This document shows, in pieces, positions 27,939-37,224 of a stretch of DNA of 64,000 nt. The position numbers were made by a program, and so were the translations under genes. Positions within the stretch are counted from its first letter, which is position 1. Each line of letters begins with the position of its first letter. The stretch covers positions 124,001 to 188,000 of the forward strand of contig NZ_JASSZH010000005.1 in NCBI RefSeq assembly GCF_030271165.1, written 5' to 3'. The notes beneath the pieces were generated by a model. That model made no database searches. It was not told where the DNA came from and saw only the letters and a list, made by a program, of their open reading frames with translations. The DNA is from Psychromicrobium xiongbiense. Its GTDB lineage: Bacteria; Actinomycetota; Actinomycetes; Actinomycetales; Micrococcaceae.

Positions 27939-29060
27939 TTATTCGGGGGACCAAGCTTCGCGGTGCGTGGTGACCAGCGCCCCGGTGTCCACGGATTGTA
28001 TAATGGCCAGGCCCAGCAGGAAATCCTGAGCCGCTTCGGCCAGAGGATAGGGGGCTGGCCCTTGGTTCCGGACCCAGCGTGTCATAGACAGCATCATCGA
28101 GGACATGGCGATGTCCTCGTCGTTCAAGCGTAAACCGGGGAAGGGCTGCCGCCAGAGCAGCTGACCGTCAAGGCTCAGATGCGTGGTGTCGAAACCCTCA
28201 TGGTCCAACTCGTACCCACTCTGATGCCGGGTGATCCGCGAGTGAAGAATGGTCTCTTCATCGAGCAGCCGGACCACCTGATCGCCATCGATCTCTCCAG
28301 AGCTACCCCGGATCACCAGCCGGCGGGAACGCAGATGATTCCGGGACTGATTGTCGGTGAAGTCATACAGTGCGCTGCGTCCGCTGGAGAATTCCAGGGT
28401 TGCGATGGTCGTCGACGCCGGATGCGGCGTGAGGTCTCTGGTCCAGCCCGCCCGCGTACTGGGGTTGATCAGCGGGCCGGTGAAGCGACGCGCACTGACC
28501 GTCGCCTGCTCAAAGCTGACGCCGAGCATTCCGCGAATCACACTGACCGCGTGGTAGAGGTGGGTCGAGGAGATCTGAACCGAGCTGACCTCCCCGATGA
28601 CGCCGCGGTGCACCGCGGTACGTCGGGCGGCATGTGTGGGCATCTGCAGATATTGTTCGGCGACCTGGACCAGACCGGAAGCTCCCACACGCTCCCACAG
28701 CTGGCGCATCGTGGGCAGATCAGGGGCGGGCGGTGTTTCAGAGAGAACCGGGATGCCACGGGAGACGAGCTCCTCAAGGATCGCAGGGTTGGCGCTCCAG
28801 CTGACGCTGGTGATCACGAAGTCCGGTGTTCCGGCTCGCAGAAGATCTTCCAGGCTGCTGTACGTCGGGACGTTCAGTTGATCCGCAATCTCCTGCCGCG
28901 TTTCCTCCCTACGCGCAACGATCCCGATGCACTCGAGGTCCTGGGGAAAATGACGGCTCAGGCGGGCAAAATACTGACCACGCCAGGCGCCGCCGACGAT
29001 GCCGACGCGGAGCGGCCTGCTGTTGTTCACACCTTCACTGTAGGTGATCCGTCTCACCAT
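27939..29060 (-). CDS. Gfo/Idh/MocA family oxidoreductase
   Basis: The 373-residue protein has an N-terminal Rossmann fold (LRVGIVGGAWRGQYFARLSR), the family segment GIPVLSETPPAPDLP where the usual EKP motif is ETP, and a C-terminal alpha/beta domain. Family members oxidise or reduce sugars and related polyols with NAD(P). The catalytic Lys of the EKP motif is replaced, so activity may be changed or lost. The start is ATG 29060; GTG 29030 is a possible alternative. It probably shares a transcript with the downstream SDR. Confidence 0.85.
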   Translation of the reverse strand: MVRRITYSEGVNNSRPLRVGIVGGAWRGQYFARLSRHFPQDLECIGIVARREETRQEIADQLNVPTYSSLEDLLRAGTPDFVITSVSWSANPAILEELVSRGIPVLSETPPAPDLPTMRQLWERVGASGLVQVAEQYLQMPTHAARRTAVHRGVIGEVSSVQISSTHLYHAVSVIRGMLGVSFEQATVSARRFTGPLINPSTRAGWTRDLTPHPASTTIATLEFSSGRSALYDFTDNQSRNHLRSRRLVIRGSSGEIDGDQVVRLLDEETILHSRITRHQSGYELDHEGFDTTHLSLDGQLLWRQPFPGLRLNDEDIAMSSMMLSMTRWVRNQGPAPYPLAEAAQDFLLGLAIIQSVDTGALVTTHREAWSPE

Positions 29061-29121
29061 GGTGGGGTGGGCATCGGTAGGCTGGTTCCGGCCATGATGT
29101 GCGCCGCAGGGGTGAACGGGT

Positions 29122-30150
29122 GTGCCTGAGATGCCAGGGAGGCCAGAGATGGAGCCAGCCGGACGCGCTGACCAGCATGGCGCATGTTGCGTGCCGTCCC
29201 TGCCGACGCCGATCAGCCTCCCGCCGCTCGAGGTACCGAGCCTGGTGAGCCGCCCGTCGTCGTCCTCGCAGCCTGGGGTGATACATCACGACGACGTCCT
29301 GATTCCCGCAGGGAGTTTCGTGATGGGTGATGCCTGGGCGGAGGGTTATGCGACCGATGGCGAGTCACCCACCCACGAGGTGGTTCTGGATTCCTTCCGG
29401 ATGGATGCGACGGCGGTGACGAACAGAATGTTTGCGGCCTTTGTTGCCGCGACCGGGTACCGCACCGAAGCCGAGCGGTTTGGGACCTCCGCGGTCTTTC
29501 ATCTCCTGGTCGACGCGCCGGAGGATGACATTCTGGGCGCCGCAGCGGGCGCACCCTGGTGGTTGAACGTTCGCGGGGCCGACTGGGCGCACCCTGCAGG
29601 TCCGTCATCGGATGGGGCTGATCTGCCCGACCACCCGGTGGTTCAGGTATCCCATCACGATGCTGTGGCCTACTGCGCCTGGGCAGGCCGGCGGTTGCCG
29701 AGCGAGGCCGAATGGGAGTACGCAGCCAGGGGCGGATTGGCAGGAAAGCGATACGCCTGGGGGGATGAACTGACCCCAGGCGGCGAGCATCGGTGCAATA
29801 TCTGGCAGGGAACGTTCCCCAGAGTCAACACCCAGGATGACGGCTACCTGGGGACCGCCCCCGTCAAGTCCTTCCCACCCAACGGCTATGGCCTCTACGA
29901 AGTCGCCGGGAATGTCTGGGAATGGTGCGCCGACTGGTTCCTGCCGAAGTACTACCGGAACTCGCCGCAGAACAATCCGCAGGGCCCCACGACCGGCTCT
30001 GGACGGGCGGTGCGGGGCGGGTCGTATCTGTGTCATGACTCGTACTGCAACCGGTATCGCGTCGCCGCCCGCAGCTCCAACACCCCGGACTCCTCCAGCG
30101 GGAACTGTGGGTTCCGCACCGTCGCGCTAGAGGTGGCCGAGAGGCCCTGA
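29122..30150 (+). CDS. Formylglycine-generating enzyme (SUMF1 family)
   Basis: The enzyme oxidises a Cys in sulfatases (CxPxR) to formylglycine with O2 and copper. The 342-residue protein shows the whole family pattern: IPAGSFVMGD (61-70), DATAVTNRMFAAFV, LPSEAEWEYAARGG, GNVWEWCADWF and the C-terminal SYLCHDSYCNRYRVAARS. The two copper-binding active-site cysteines fall at 304 and 309, so this is a true FGE rather than a generic SUMF-fold protein. GTG 29122 follows AGGGG. The first about 50 residues are not conserved. No sulfatase is in the window. Confidence 0.93.
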   Translation: MPEMPGRPEMEPAGRADQHGACCVPSLPTPISLPPLEVPSLVSRPSSSSQPGVIHHDDVLIPAGSFVMGDAWAEGYATDGESPTHEVVLDSFRMDATAVTNRMFAAFVAATGYRTEAERFGTSAVFHLLVDAPEDDILGAAAGAPWWLNVRGADWAHPAGPSSDGADLPDHPVVQVSHHDAVAYCAWAGRRLPSEAEWEYAARGGLAGKRYAWGDELTPGGEHRCNIWQGTFPRVNTQDDGYLGTAPVKSFPPNGYGLYEVAGNVWEWCADWFLPKYYRNSPQNNPQGPTTGSGRAVRGGSYLCHDSYCNRYRVAARSSNTPDSSSGNCGFRTVALEVAERP

Positions 30151-30160
30151 ACACTTGCGC

Positions 30161-30869
30161 TCAGAAGAAGGTTGGCATCCGCGGGACGTAGGGCGCCTCC
30201 AGCGTGCTGATCTCTTCGGCGGTCAGCTTGAGGTCCAGCGAGGCGACAGCATCAATCAGGTGTTGCGGCTTCGTGGCACCGACGATGGCCTTGTCGCTCT
30301 CGAGGGTCAGCAGACGGTCCGCTGGTTCCAGGGGATGCTTCCCACACCCTGATCGGCCAGGAGGCCAAACATCTCTCCTCTTCCCGGTACGTGAGGCTGT
30401 ACTGGTCCTGCATGGAAATGAAGGTGGTCCAGCCATGCGCCTCGGCCGCATGCTGCATTTTCGCAAACGTCACGCCCACATGGACGACGCGCCGAGATAC
30501 CGCGCCTTACCGGCCTTGACGACATCGTGCAGTGCTTCCATCGTCTCTTCGACCGGGGTATCCGGATCGAAGCGGTGAATCTGATATAGGTCCGCGTAGT
30601 CGACATTCAGCCTCTTGAGTGAGGCATCGATTTGCTCCATCACGGCTTTGCGGGACAGGCCTGAGCCGCCTGGCCCCTCGTGCATCGGTGCAAACAGTTT
30701 GGTGGCGAGCACGATCTCCTCGCGCTTGGTGTATTTCGCCGGTGCTCGACCGACAATCTCCTCCCAGGTACCGCGCCCGTAGATGTTGGCTGGGGTCGCC
30801 GAAGCTCATACAGCCCCAAGGGATGCGGCTGATCTTCAGTCCTGAGTTACCGAGACGGGTGTATTCCAT
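30161..30869 (-). pseudogene. Aldo/keto reductase pseudogene
   Basis: The N-terminus MEYTRLGNSGLKISRIPWGC and SFGDPSQ is in one frame. It jumps directly into NIYGRGTWEEIVGR in another, losing the segment that should hold the catalytic Asp/Tyr region. KREEIVLATKLFAPMHEG and VDYADLYQIHRFDPDTPVEE follow, then further frame changes, and the end reads [20 protein letters not shown]. About 705 nt remain of roughly 990, with at least three lesions. It cannot encode an active enzyme. Confidence 0.88.
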
Positions 30870-31003
30870 GAGTGTGATCCTTCCGGTCCGTACCCGGTCA
30901 GCCAGCGGCCGAGAGGGCGGAAACGAGTTCTGCCCTCAGTCAAGTAGGTGATTGTCGATGTGGGGAGTCCAGGATCTCGCGCGATCGATTCGAGGTAAGC
31001 CGC

Positions 31004-31342
31004 TCACGCTGGGAGAAGACAGAAGAGCTTGCCGCCCGGATCGGCCAGCACAACCCACCCTTCGTTTCCCTGCTACCCGATCTCAGCAGGTGTAGCCCCC
31101 AGCTCAAGCGCGGGAGACGCACTCCGCCTGGTTTTCCGGCCGCAGATCCAGATGAATCGCTCCGGGCGGTACCATCTCGGTTGCAGGCTGGATCAGGAGT
31201 GTCGGCCCGGTGTCGCCTGCCAGCATGATTGACGAGCTGTGGTTGGCGGCGACGCGATAGTCGAGAAGATCACGCCAAAATCGGGCGACCTGTTGAGGCA
31301 GGTGTGTCTTCAGGTGATGGTCGCAATCCGGACAGGAGTCAT
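31004..31342 (-). pseudogene. VOC family protein pseudogene
   Basis: Fragments of one small VOC protein lie in shifted frames. MTPVRIATIT at the start, then QQVARFWRDLLDYRV and PGAIHLDLRPENQAE, follow a frame change near 31310. Another frame change leads to LELGATPAEIG, an in-frame TAG, and WVVLADPGGKLFCLLPA. Two frame breaks and one stop make it inactive. It lies between the aldo/keto reductase relic and glgP. Confidence 0.8.
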
Positions 31343-31383
31343 GAGTTGATTCTTCCGCAACGGACGCCGGCTTGGCCCGAAAC

Positions 31384-31425
31384 GAAAATGGCCCCGAACA
31401 CCAGCTGGTGCCCGGGGCCATTTTC
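31384..31425 (-). terminator. glgP terminator
   Basis: A 13-bp stem (GAAAATGGCCCCG at 31384-31396 with 31413-31425) encloses a loop with the inner palindrome CACCAGCTGGTG. It begins 1 nt after the glgP stop. The 3' arm ends in TTTTC on the minus strand, giving the U run. Confidence 0.85.
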
Positions 31426-31426
31426 A

Positions 31427-33910
31427 TCAGAGAGTCGGCGGTGTGTGCCAGATCCGGTCAATGTAATCACGCATCGACCGGTCCGAGGAGAAGAACCCAC
31501 ATCGAGCCACGTTCAGGATTGCGGAACGTGTCCATCCGTCCTGATCCGCGTAGGCGGCATCGACCTTTCGCTGCGCGGCGAGGTAGGAGGCATAATCGGC
31601 CAGCACCATGAAGCGATCATCGTAGAGCAGGTTGGAGACGATCGGTTCGAAGACCGAGCGGTCCCCACCGGAGAAGGCCCCTGAGGCGATCAGGTCCAGA
31701 GCACTGCGCAACTGCGGATCTTCCTGGTAAAAGTCGCTGGGCCGGTAGCCCTTTGCCCACAGGGCCTCCACCTCTGGTTCGGTCATACCGAAGAGGAAGA
31801 AGTTGTCGTCACCCACCAGCTCGCGGATCTCTACGTTGGCGCCATCGTCTGTACCGATGGTGAGCGCACCGTTGAGCGCGAACTTCATGTTACCGGTGCC
31901 GGATGCTTCCTTGCCGGCAAGGGAGATCTGCTCGGACAGGTCCGCCGCCGGGATGACGCGCTCCGCCAAGGTCACGTTGTAGTTTGGCGGGAAGAGGACC
32001 TTCAGGCGCCCCTCAACGCGCGGATCGTTGTTGACCACGGAGCCCACCGCATTGATGAGGTGGATGATGCGCTTGGCCATGGCGTAGCCCGGCGCAGCTT
32101 TGGCACCGAAGATGAACGTGCGCGGAGTGATCTCCGATGCCGCCACGCGCCCTGACACGACGCCCTCGTACTGCGTCACAATGTGCAGGACCTGCAGCAT
32201 CTGCCGCTTGTATTCGTGCAAGCGCTTGACCATGACGTCCAGGAGGTGGCCTTCGCCAACCACCAGCCCGTCCCGGATCAGGAGCTCGTCGCGGAGACGG
32301 TCCTTGTTTTGCGCCTTGACGGCGGCGAATGCTGCACGGAAGGAGGGGTCCTCAGCATAGGGTTCCAAGTCCCGCAGACGATCGAGATCGGTCTCCCAGC
32401 CGGATCCCAGGGTGTCCGTGATGAGGGAGGACAGCCCGGGGTTGGCCAGGCGTAGGAAGCGGCGCGGTGTCACGCCGTTGGTCACATTGGTGAATTTACC
32501 CGGGAAGAACTCTGCAAAATCTGGCAGGACCTTTTCCCGAAGTAGCTGCGAGTGCAGCTCCGCAACGCCATTCACCTTGGCTCCGGCAACCGTGGCCAGG
32601 AACGCCATCCGCACCGAGCGCTCGGGGTGCTCGCCGATGATCGACATGTTGCGCAGGCGCAGCTCGTCATCGCCGAACCGCTCACGTACTGCGAGGAGGA
32701 ACTCCTCGTTAATCCGGTAGATGATCTCCAGATGCCGGGGGAGTAGTCGGCCCAGCAGGTCAACGGACCACACTTCCAGCGCCTCAGGCAGCAGGGTGTG
32801 ACAGGTGTAGGCAAAGCACTGCTGGGTGATTTCCCAGGCCTCAGCCCATTCCAGGCCTCGCTCGTCCACCAGCAGGCGCATGAGCTCAGGCACCGCGATG
32901 ACCGGGTGGGTGTCGTTGAGCTGGAAAATGACCCGCTGCGGCAGATTGATCAACTCGAAGCCCTCGGCCAGATGACGATCAAGGAAGTCGCGGAGGGACG
33001 CCGCCGCAAAGAAGTACTGCTGCTGCAGGCGCAACTCCTTGCCCTGCGGAGTGGAGTCTTCGGGGTAGAGCACCTTAGAGATATTGGAGGCGAAGGTCTG
33101 TGCCCGGACGGCTTCCGGGTAGTCACCGGAGTTGAAAGTGCGAAGATCGAAGGCGTTAGTGGCCGAGGCGCTCCACAGGCGCAGAGTGTTGACGCGACCG
33201 TTGCGATAACCGGGAACCATGTAGTTGTAGGGGACAGCCTGGACATCCCAGGCTGGAATCCAGCGGGTTCGCTGGGTTCCGTTGTCGTCGTAGGTCTCCG
33301 TGTGCCCACCGAAGGAAATGGTCTGCGCGGCTTCCGGGTGAGGGAACTCCCACGGGGAGCCCATGGCGAGCCACTGATCGGGTTGCTCGGCCTGCTGGCC
33401 TTCCACGAAGGTCTGGCGGAAGATACCGAACTCATAGCGGATGCCATAGCCGATGGAGGGGACGCTCATGGTGGCGAGGGAATCGACAAAGCAGGCGGCC
33501 AGGCGGCCCAGGCCACCGTTACCGAGCCCGGGCTCCACTTCAAGGCGGCGCAGTTCGTCGATGTCGATGCCGCAGGCGGCGAGTGCCTCGGTGGCAATTT
33601 CGCCCAGCCCAGTGGCGAGCAGGTTATTGTCCAGCTGCCGACCCAGCAAGTATTCCGCAGAAAGGTAGCAGACACCCTTGGCCTGGCGTTCAAACTGGCG
33701 GCGCTGATCTTCCAACCAGCGTGCCATCAGATAATCGCGGACGGTCTGTGCGAGTGCCAGATAGCGGTCGTTGTCGCTGGAGGTGGACAGCGCAACACCC
33801 TGGCGGAAGTTGAGATTGTTGAGGAACTCCTGGACGAATCCATCGACGGTCGTGGCGGGTGGAGCAACGGGCCCGAGAGCGAGCGGGTGCGTAACTGGGG
33901 TGTCAGACAT
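31427..33910 (-). CDS. glgP: Glycogen/starch phosphorylase
   Basis: The enzyme splits glycogen with phosphate to glucose 1-phosphate. The 827-residue protein is full length and has GNGGLGRLAACFVDSLA near residue 120 and RVIFQLNDTHP. The PLP-binding Lys lies in EASGTGNMKFALNGALTIGT and is followed by GANVEI. The N-terminus FVQEFLNNLNFRQGVALSTS is typical. It is monocistronic with its own terminator. Other glycogen genes are not in the window. Confidence 0.96.
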   Translation of the reverse strand: MSDTPVTHPLALGPVAPPATTVDGFVQEFLNNLNFRQGVALSTSSDNDRYLALAQTVRDYLMARWLEDQRRQFERQAKGVCYLSAEYLLGRQLDNNLLATGLGEIATEALAACGIDIDELRRLEVEPGLGNGGLGRLAACFVDSLATMSVPSIGYGIRYEFGIFRQTFVEGQQAEQPDQWLAMGSPWEFPHPEAAQTISFGGHTETYDDNGTQRTRWIPAWDVQAVPYNYMVPGYRNGRVNTLRLWSASATNAFDLRTFNSGDYPEAVRAQTFASNISKVLYPEDSTPQGKELRLQQQYFFAAASLRDFLDRHLAEGFELINLPQRVIFQLNDTHPVIAVPELMRLLVDERGLEWAEAWEITQQCFAYTCHTLLPEALEVWSVDLLGRLLPRHLEIIYRINEEFLLAVRERFGDDELRLRNMSIIGEHPERSVRMAFLATVAGAKVNGVAELHSQLLREKVLPDFAEFFPGKFTNVTNGVTPRRFLRLANPGLSSLITDTLGSGWETDLDRLRDLEPYAEDPSFRAAFAAVKAQNKDRLRDELLIRDGLVVGEGHLLDVMVKRLHEYKRQMLQVLHIVTQYEGVVSGRVAASEITPRTFIFGAKAAPGYAMAKRIIHLINAVGSVVNNDPRVEGRLKVLFPPNYNVTLAERVIPAADLSEQISLAGKEASGTGNMKFALNGALTIGTDDGANVEIRELVGDDNFFLFGMTEPEVEALWAKGYRPSDFYQEDPQLRSALDLIASGAFSGGDRSVFEPIVSNLLYDDRFMVLADYASYLAAQRKVDAAYADQDGWTRSAILNVARCGFFSSDRSMRDYIDRIWHTPPTL

Positions 33911-34000
33911 GTCACGAGACTATAGGACTGTCAGAACTCGTCGGAATCTCACGGCGTTTGAGCCTCATTTGTGAAGGCGGAGGGGGCGTCCCTTTGACGA

Positions 34001-35338
34001 CTAAGCCTCGGTGGGTTGCTCACCGTGCTGCGCAGCGAGGAGCGGTGAGAGCAGGACGATGAGTGCGGCCACGACGAAAATCGCGGCACCGATCCCGATC
34101 GTGCAGCGGTAGCCGAGGGTAGTGGCGAGGAGTCCGGCAAGGAGGGCGCCGAAGAAGAACACGACACGGTTGATGGTTCGAATGGTCGAGTTCATCCGTC
34201 CTTGGATCGCATCGGGTGCGACGGATTGCCGGTACCCCGTGTCGTTGGGGTCTTCTACGCCCATCGTGAGGCAGTAGACGAACTGCACTGCGGACACCAG
34301 CACTACCAGGACACCTCCGCCGCTTGCTGCGGTCACCGGTGCGACGGCAAGAGCCAGCCACGGCACCACTACTAGTGCTCGGGCGAGGAAGATCGCGCGG
34401 CCGGCGCCAAGCCGTGCTCCAATCCGCGGCGCGACGAGTGCCCCGACGAACCCACCGATGCCGCCGAACGTGAGAGCGAGCCCGAACTCCCATGGCTGCA
34501 ACTGGAGCTCTCGGAGCACGAAGACGGCGAACACAGTGATGACGATGCTGTTGCCAAGGAACCATGTGTGGATCGAGAGCGCCAGGGGTCGCAGCGTGCG
34601 ATGGCGATAGGTATAGCGCATGCCTTCGGCGATGTCGTGGCCGATGTGGCGGCCGGGTTCGCGGGGAATCGCCCTGGGCTCGTCGACCTTGATCCGCGAC
34701 TGGAGCACGGCCGAGACCGCAGTGAAGAGCGCATCGAAGGCGAACAGGAGAGGCGCGCCGAGTATGTTGAAGAGGAACCCGCCGAGCGCTGGGCCCGCGC
34801 TCCCTGAGACCGTCTCACTCTGGCCGAGGCGGGCGTTGGCCATGACCAAAGACTCGCGGGGAACGATCCGGGGGAGAAGTGGCTGAGCGGCTGAGTCCGC
34901 GAACAACACGAGAACGCCCAGGATGAGCGTGACGATCGCGACCGACCAGAAGGTCAGAGTGTTGGTTAAGATGAGGACGGGAATTGCCGCGAGCACGACG
35001 GCTCGGCCAATGCTTGTCAGCATCAGCGTACGCTGGCGGCGCCATCGGTCCATGAGGGCACCGACGATGAGCCCTAGGAACAGATATGGCACCACGCTGA
35101 GTGCACTCAGCACGCTGATCTGCACCGCTGTGGCATGCAACACCGTGACGATGAGGACGCTGAATGCGACGCCCGAGATCGCGCTTCCGAGCGCCCGGAT
35201 GCTCTGCGCAGTCCAAAAGAATGCGAACGCCCGGTGGTGTAGAACCTCGACTGGGTGCGTCGCGGTGACCGTCCTGGAGGTGACTCCTTCGTCCATACCG
35301 TCAGCCTCATCCATACGGTCAGCATAACGAAGACACAT
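34001..35338 (-). CDS. MFS transporter (efflux type)
   Basis: The 445-residue protein has about 12 transmembrane helices. MFS motif A appears as GALMDRWRRQRTLM between helices 2 and 3. The opening LHHRAFAFFWTAQSIRALGS is typical of MefA/tetracycline-efflux-like exporters. The substrate is unknown. Three in-frame ATG codons (35338, 35314, 35296) are possible starts; none has a strong ribosome-binding site. The last gives MDEGVTS before the conserved part. It stands alone. Confidence 0.88.
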   Translation of the reverse strand: MCLRYADRMDEADGMDEGVTSRTVTATHPVEVLHHRAFAFFWTAQSIRALGSAISGVAFSVLIVTVLHATAVQISVLSALSVVPYLFLGLIVGALMDRWRRQRTLMLTSIGRAVVLAAIPVLILTNTLTFWSVAIVTLILGVLVLFADSAAQPLLPRIVPRESLVMANARLGQSETVSGSAGPALGGFLFNILGAPLLFAFDALFTAVSAVLQSRIKVDEPRAIPREPGRHIGHDIAEGMRYTYRHRTLRPLALSIHTWFLGNSIVITVFAVFVLRELQLQPWEFGLALTFGGIGGFVGALVAPRIGARLGAGRAIFLARALVVVPWLALAVAPVTAASGGGVLVVLVSAVQFVYCLTMGVEDPNDTGYRQSVAPDAIQGRMNSTIRTINRVVFFFGALLAGLLATTLGYRCTIGIGAAIFVVAALIVLLSPLLAAQHGEQPTEA

Positions 35339-35488
35339 GGGGTGGTCTGATGTGTCGAAATAGGCAGCCGCTGGTGAGATAAGACCTCATATCAATTCAC
35401 CGATAATCAACATTATGTCAAGTTATAGGCCGATGAGGGTCGCTTTGGTTTCCCCGTCCGGCATCGTGCTCTCGTGGTTGTTGCGTGA

Positions 35489-36022
35489 TCAGAACTCGCA
35501 CACCGTCAGCAGAGTGCGTCCATGGGGTGTCTCCGGATTCACGCGTCCTGTGTCCCGGAATCCGAGCTTTTCCAGGACTCGCCCGGACACGATGTTCCAG
35601 TCCCAGACGGTTGCCCACAGTCATTGGTAACCTGCCTCGCGTGCCCAGGTCATCATCGCCTGAGCCGCCTCGGTCGCGTAGCCGCGATTGTGAACGGCCT
35701 GCAGCAGCTCGAGAGCCAGCTCGGGATCCTCAGCGGACACTGACTCCCTGAAAATCAGCCCACAGTACCCGATGACATCTCCCGCATCTTTCCGCTCAAC
35801 TGCCAGAAGTCGGGGTTCCGAATGATCCGTTCCCCTGCGGATGTTTTCGGCAATGTCTTCCACCGTGGGACGCCCCTCGGCGTCGATCTTCCGGCGTGCC
35901 GGTACTCGTGGATCTCGCTCGGTCCATAGCTGCCGGTAGACCTCCGCGTCACTCACTCGTTGGCTGCGTAGGGTGAGACGGCCGGTCTCCAGGGTGTTCA
36001 GCGTAGGCGAAGGTGTCTCCAT
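35489..36022 (-). pseudogene. GNAT acetyltransferase with in-frame stop
   Basis: From ATG 36022 the frame reads TLETGRLTLRSQRVSDAEVY, IGYCGLIFRES and NRGYATEAAQAMMTWAREAG, as in RimJ/RimL-like GNATs. A TGA follows at 35621-35623 after GYQ. Behind it the same frame continues with LWATVWDWN, SGRVLEKLGFRDTG and ends normally at 35489. This is one nonsense change, probably CGA to TGA, in an otherwise full 178-codon gene. The stop removes the last quarter, including part of the acetyl-CoA site. It is 1 nt downstream of the next gene's stop, in one operon. Confidence 0.85.
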
Positions 36023-36023
36023 G

Positions 36024-36521
36024 TCAGATTGTTCCGGGGCGATCCGCGCCGATCCACGGCTTGTTGCCATCAAGAATCAATTTTTCCAGTTCATTCACCC
36101 GCGGAGCCAGAGCGCTCTGTTCTTCAAGGCCTTCGTGCACCAGGCACTCCCATCGTGGGCCGCTGGTGTGTTCGCGCCATATTTTCACGCCGTACGGTGC
36201 ACGAAAGGAACGACGGAATATCCAGGCAGCAGCCGCTACCAGGGCTCTGGTGAGCCCCTCAAGGAGCACCGTTCCCCCATCGACATACATGCCGGGCTCC
36301 AGAGGCCCATCGGGTGGGGTCGGCTCGTATCCCCATTTCCCCGCGGAGATGAAATACCAGATACCGTCAGATGCTTTTACCTGACGGCTTCGGGCACGCT
36401 GTAGGTCGCGTCGGCTTGCCTCTCGTGAGGCTTTGGCCGCCCAGCGCCGTGCCTTGCGAGGACTGACCTTCTCCCCCGTCCGCTCCTCGTAGCGCCTGAT
36501 GACGTCCGATACCTCATCCAT
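36024..36521 (-). CDS. Hypothetical protein
   Basis: The 165-residue soluble protein opens with a very basic helical stretch (VSPRKARRWAAKASREASRR). A beta-rich part follows (ASDGIWYFISAGKWGYEPTP) and then one moderately hydrophobic segment (GLTRALVAAAAWIFRR). I recognise no family. It abuts a GNAT pseudogene downstream and lies 23 nt from another gene upstream, so three genes may be cotranscribed. The basic N-terminus might bind nucleic acid, but no fold supports this. Confidence 0.65.
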   Translation of the reverse strand: MDEVSDVIRRYEERTGEKVSPRKARRWAAKASREASRRDLQRARSRQVKASDGIWYFISAGKWGYEPTPPDGPLEPGMYVDGGTVLLEGLTRALVAAAAWIFRRSFRAPYGVKIWREHTSGPRWECLVHEGLEEQSALAPRVNELEKLILDGNKPWIGADRPGTI

Positions 36522-36544
36522 GAGTCCAGTATTGCAGCCTGGCC

Positions 36545-37216
36545 TTATGCCAGATTATTCCGGCCATCCGCCGCCGCGAGCCCAGCTCGCATCGCTGCGC
36601 GGGACTCCGCATCCCAGGGGCCTGAAGCGGCCAGCGGAATCTCGGTCATATACCTGCGCTCAGCCTCGGGAATTCGCAACACCACGGTATCGGGATCGTT
36701 CCCGGCGGCCGCATACAAGTCAGGGCCGTCGGCATAAAACAGGTCGGCTACCACCAGCCGGCCATCCGTTCCGCGCATCACGTTGGAGGGGTTGTCATCC
36801 AGCGGGCCGCACCACGGCAGCTCACGCCGTGCCTGCTCGTGGACGCGCCGTACGATGTCGACAAGCTCGGCCACAGCCGGCTCACGGTGCGCGATCGACC
36901 GGTGAAACGCGATGGCGTCGGCTTTGCCCACAGGTTCCAGCCACTCCAGGAGTTGCAGGTCCCCGCCTCCCTCAAGGCGGCGATGCGCGAACAGCCTCGG
37001 TACCTGCAAGGTGTGTGCAGCCTCGCGATAAAGCCGCGCGGTGTAAGGCCCGACTGGGTCGAAGGGGCTGATCCGCACCGCAGTGGCGCCCTCCGGGGAA
37101 CGCAAGGCCACTGCCCAGTCCCCCACGCCGCACCGCGTCCAGCCTGCAGCCATGAACGATTGTTCAGCATCGTGGTGGTTGGCCTCCGGAGGGAGGAGGA
37201 TGAGCACGGTGTCCAT
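36545..37216 (-). CDS. Kinase-fold (phosphotransferase-like) hypothetical protein
   Basis: The 223-residue protein lacks a clear N-lobe. It has a catalytic-loop-like segment PLDDNPSNVMRGTDGRLVVA followed by an Asp-containing DLFYADGP, similar to the HxDxxxxN / DxD arrangement of aminoglycoside phosphotransferase-like kinases. The usual catalytic Asp context is PLDDNPSN, so a phosphotransfer role is inferred only. It is the first gene of a probable three-gene unit with 36024 and the GNAT relic. Confidence 0.65.
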   Translation of the reverse strand: MDTVLILLPPEANHHDAEQSFMAAGWTRCGVGDWAVALRSPEGATAVRISPFDPVGPYTARLYREAAHTLQVPRLFAHRRLEGGGDLQLLEWLEPVGKADAIAFHRSIAHREPAVAELVDIVRRVHEQARRELPWCGPLDDNPSNVMRGTDGRLVVADLFYADGPDLYAAAGNDPDTVVLRIPEAERRYMTEIPLAASGPWDAESRAAMRAGLAAADGRNNLA

Positions 37217-37224
37217 TCATCCAG

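Noticed and set aside
28179-29129. Plus-strand frame opposite the Gfo/Idh/MocA gene
   Set aside because: Composition rich in Arg, Gly and Asp without motifs; the minus-strand oxidoreductase has a clear Rossmann fold.
32798-33925. Plus-strand frame (375 codons) opposite glgP
   Set aside because: Antisense shadow of glycogen phosphorylase with no family pattern.
35621-35623. In-frame TGA in the GNAT gene as selenocysteine
   Set aside because: No selenocysteine insertion hairpin is evident, GNAT enzymes do not use Sec here, and other relics in this region favour a nonsense mutation.
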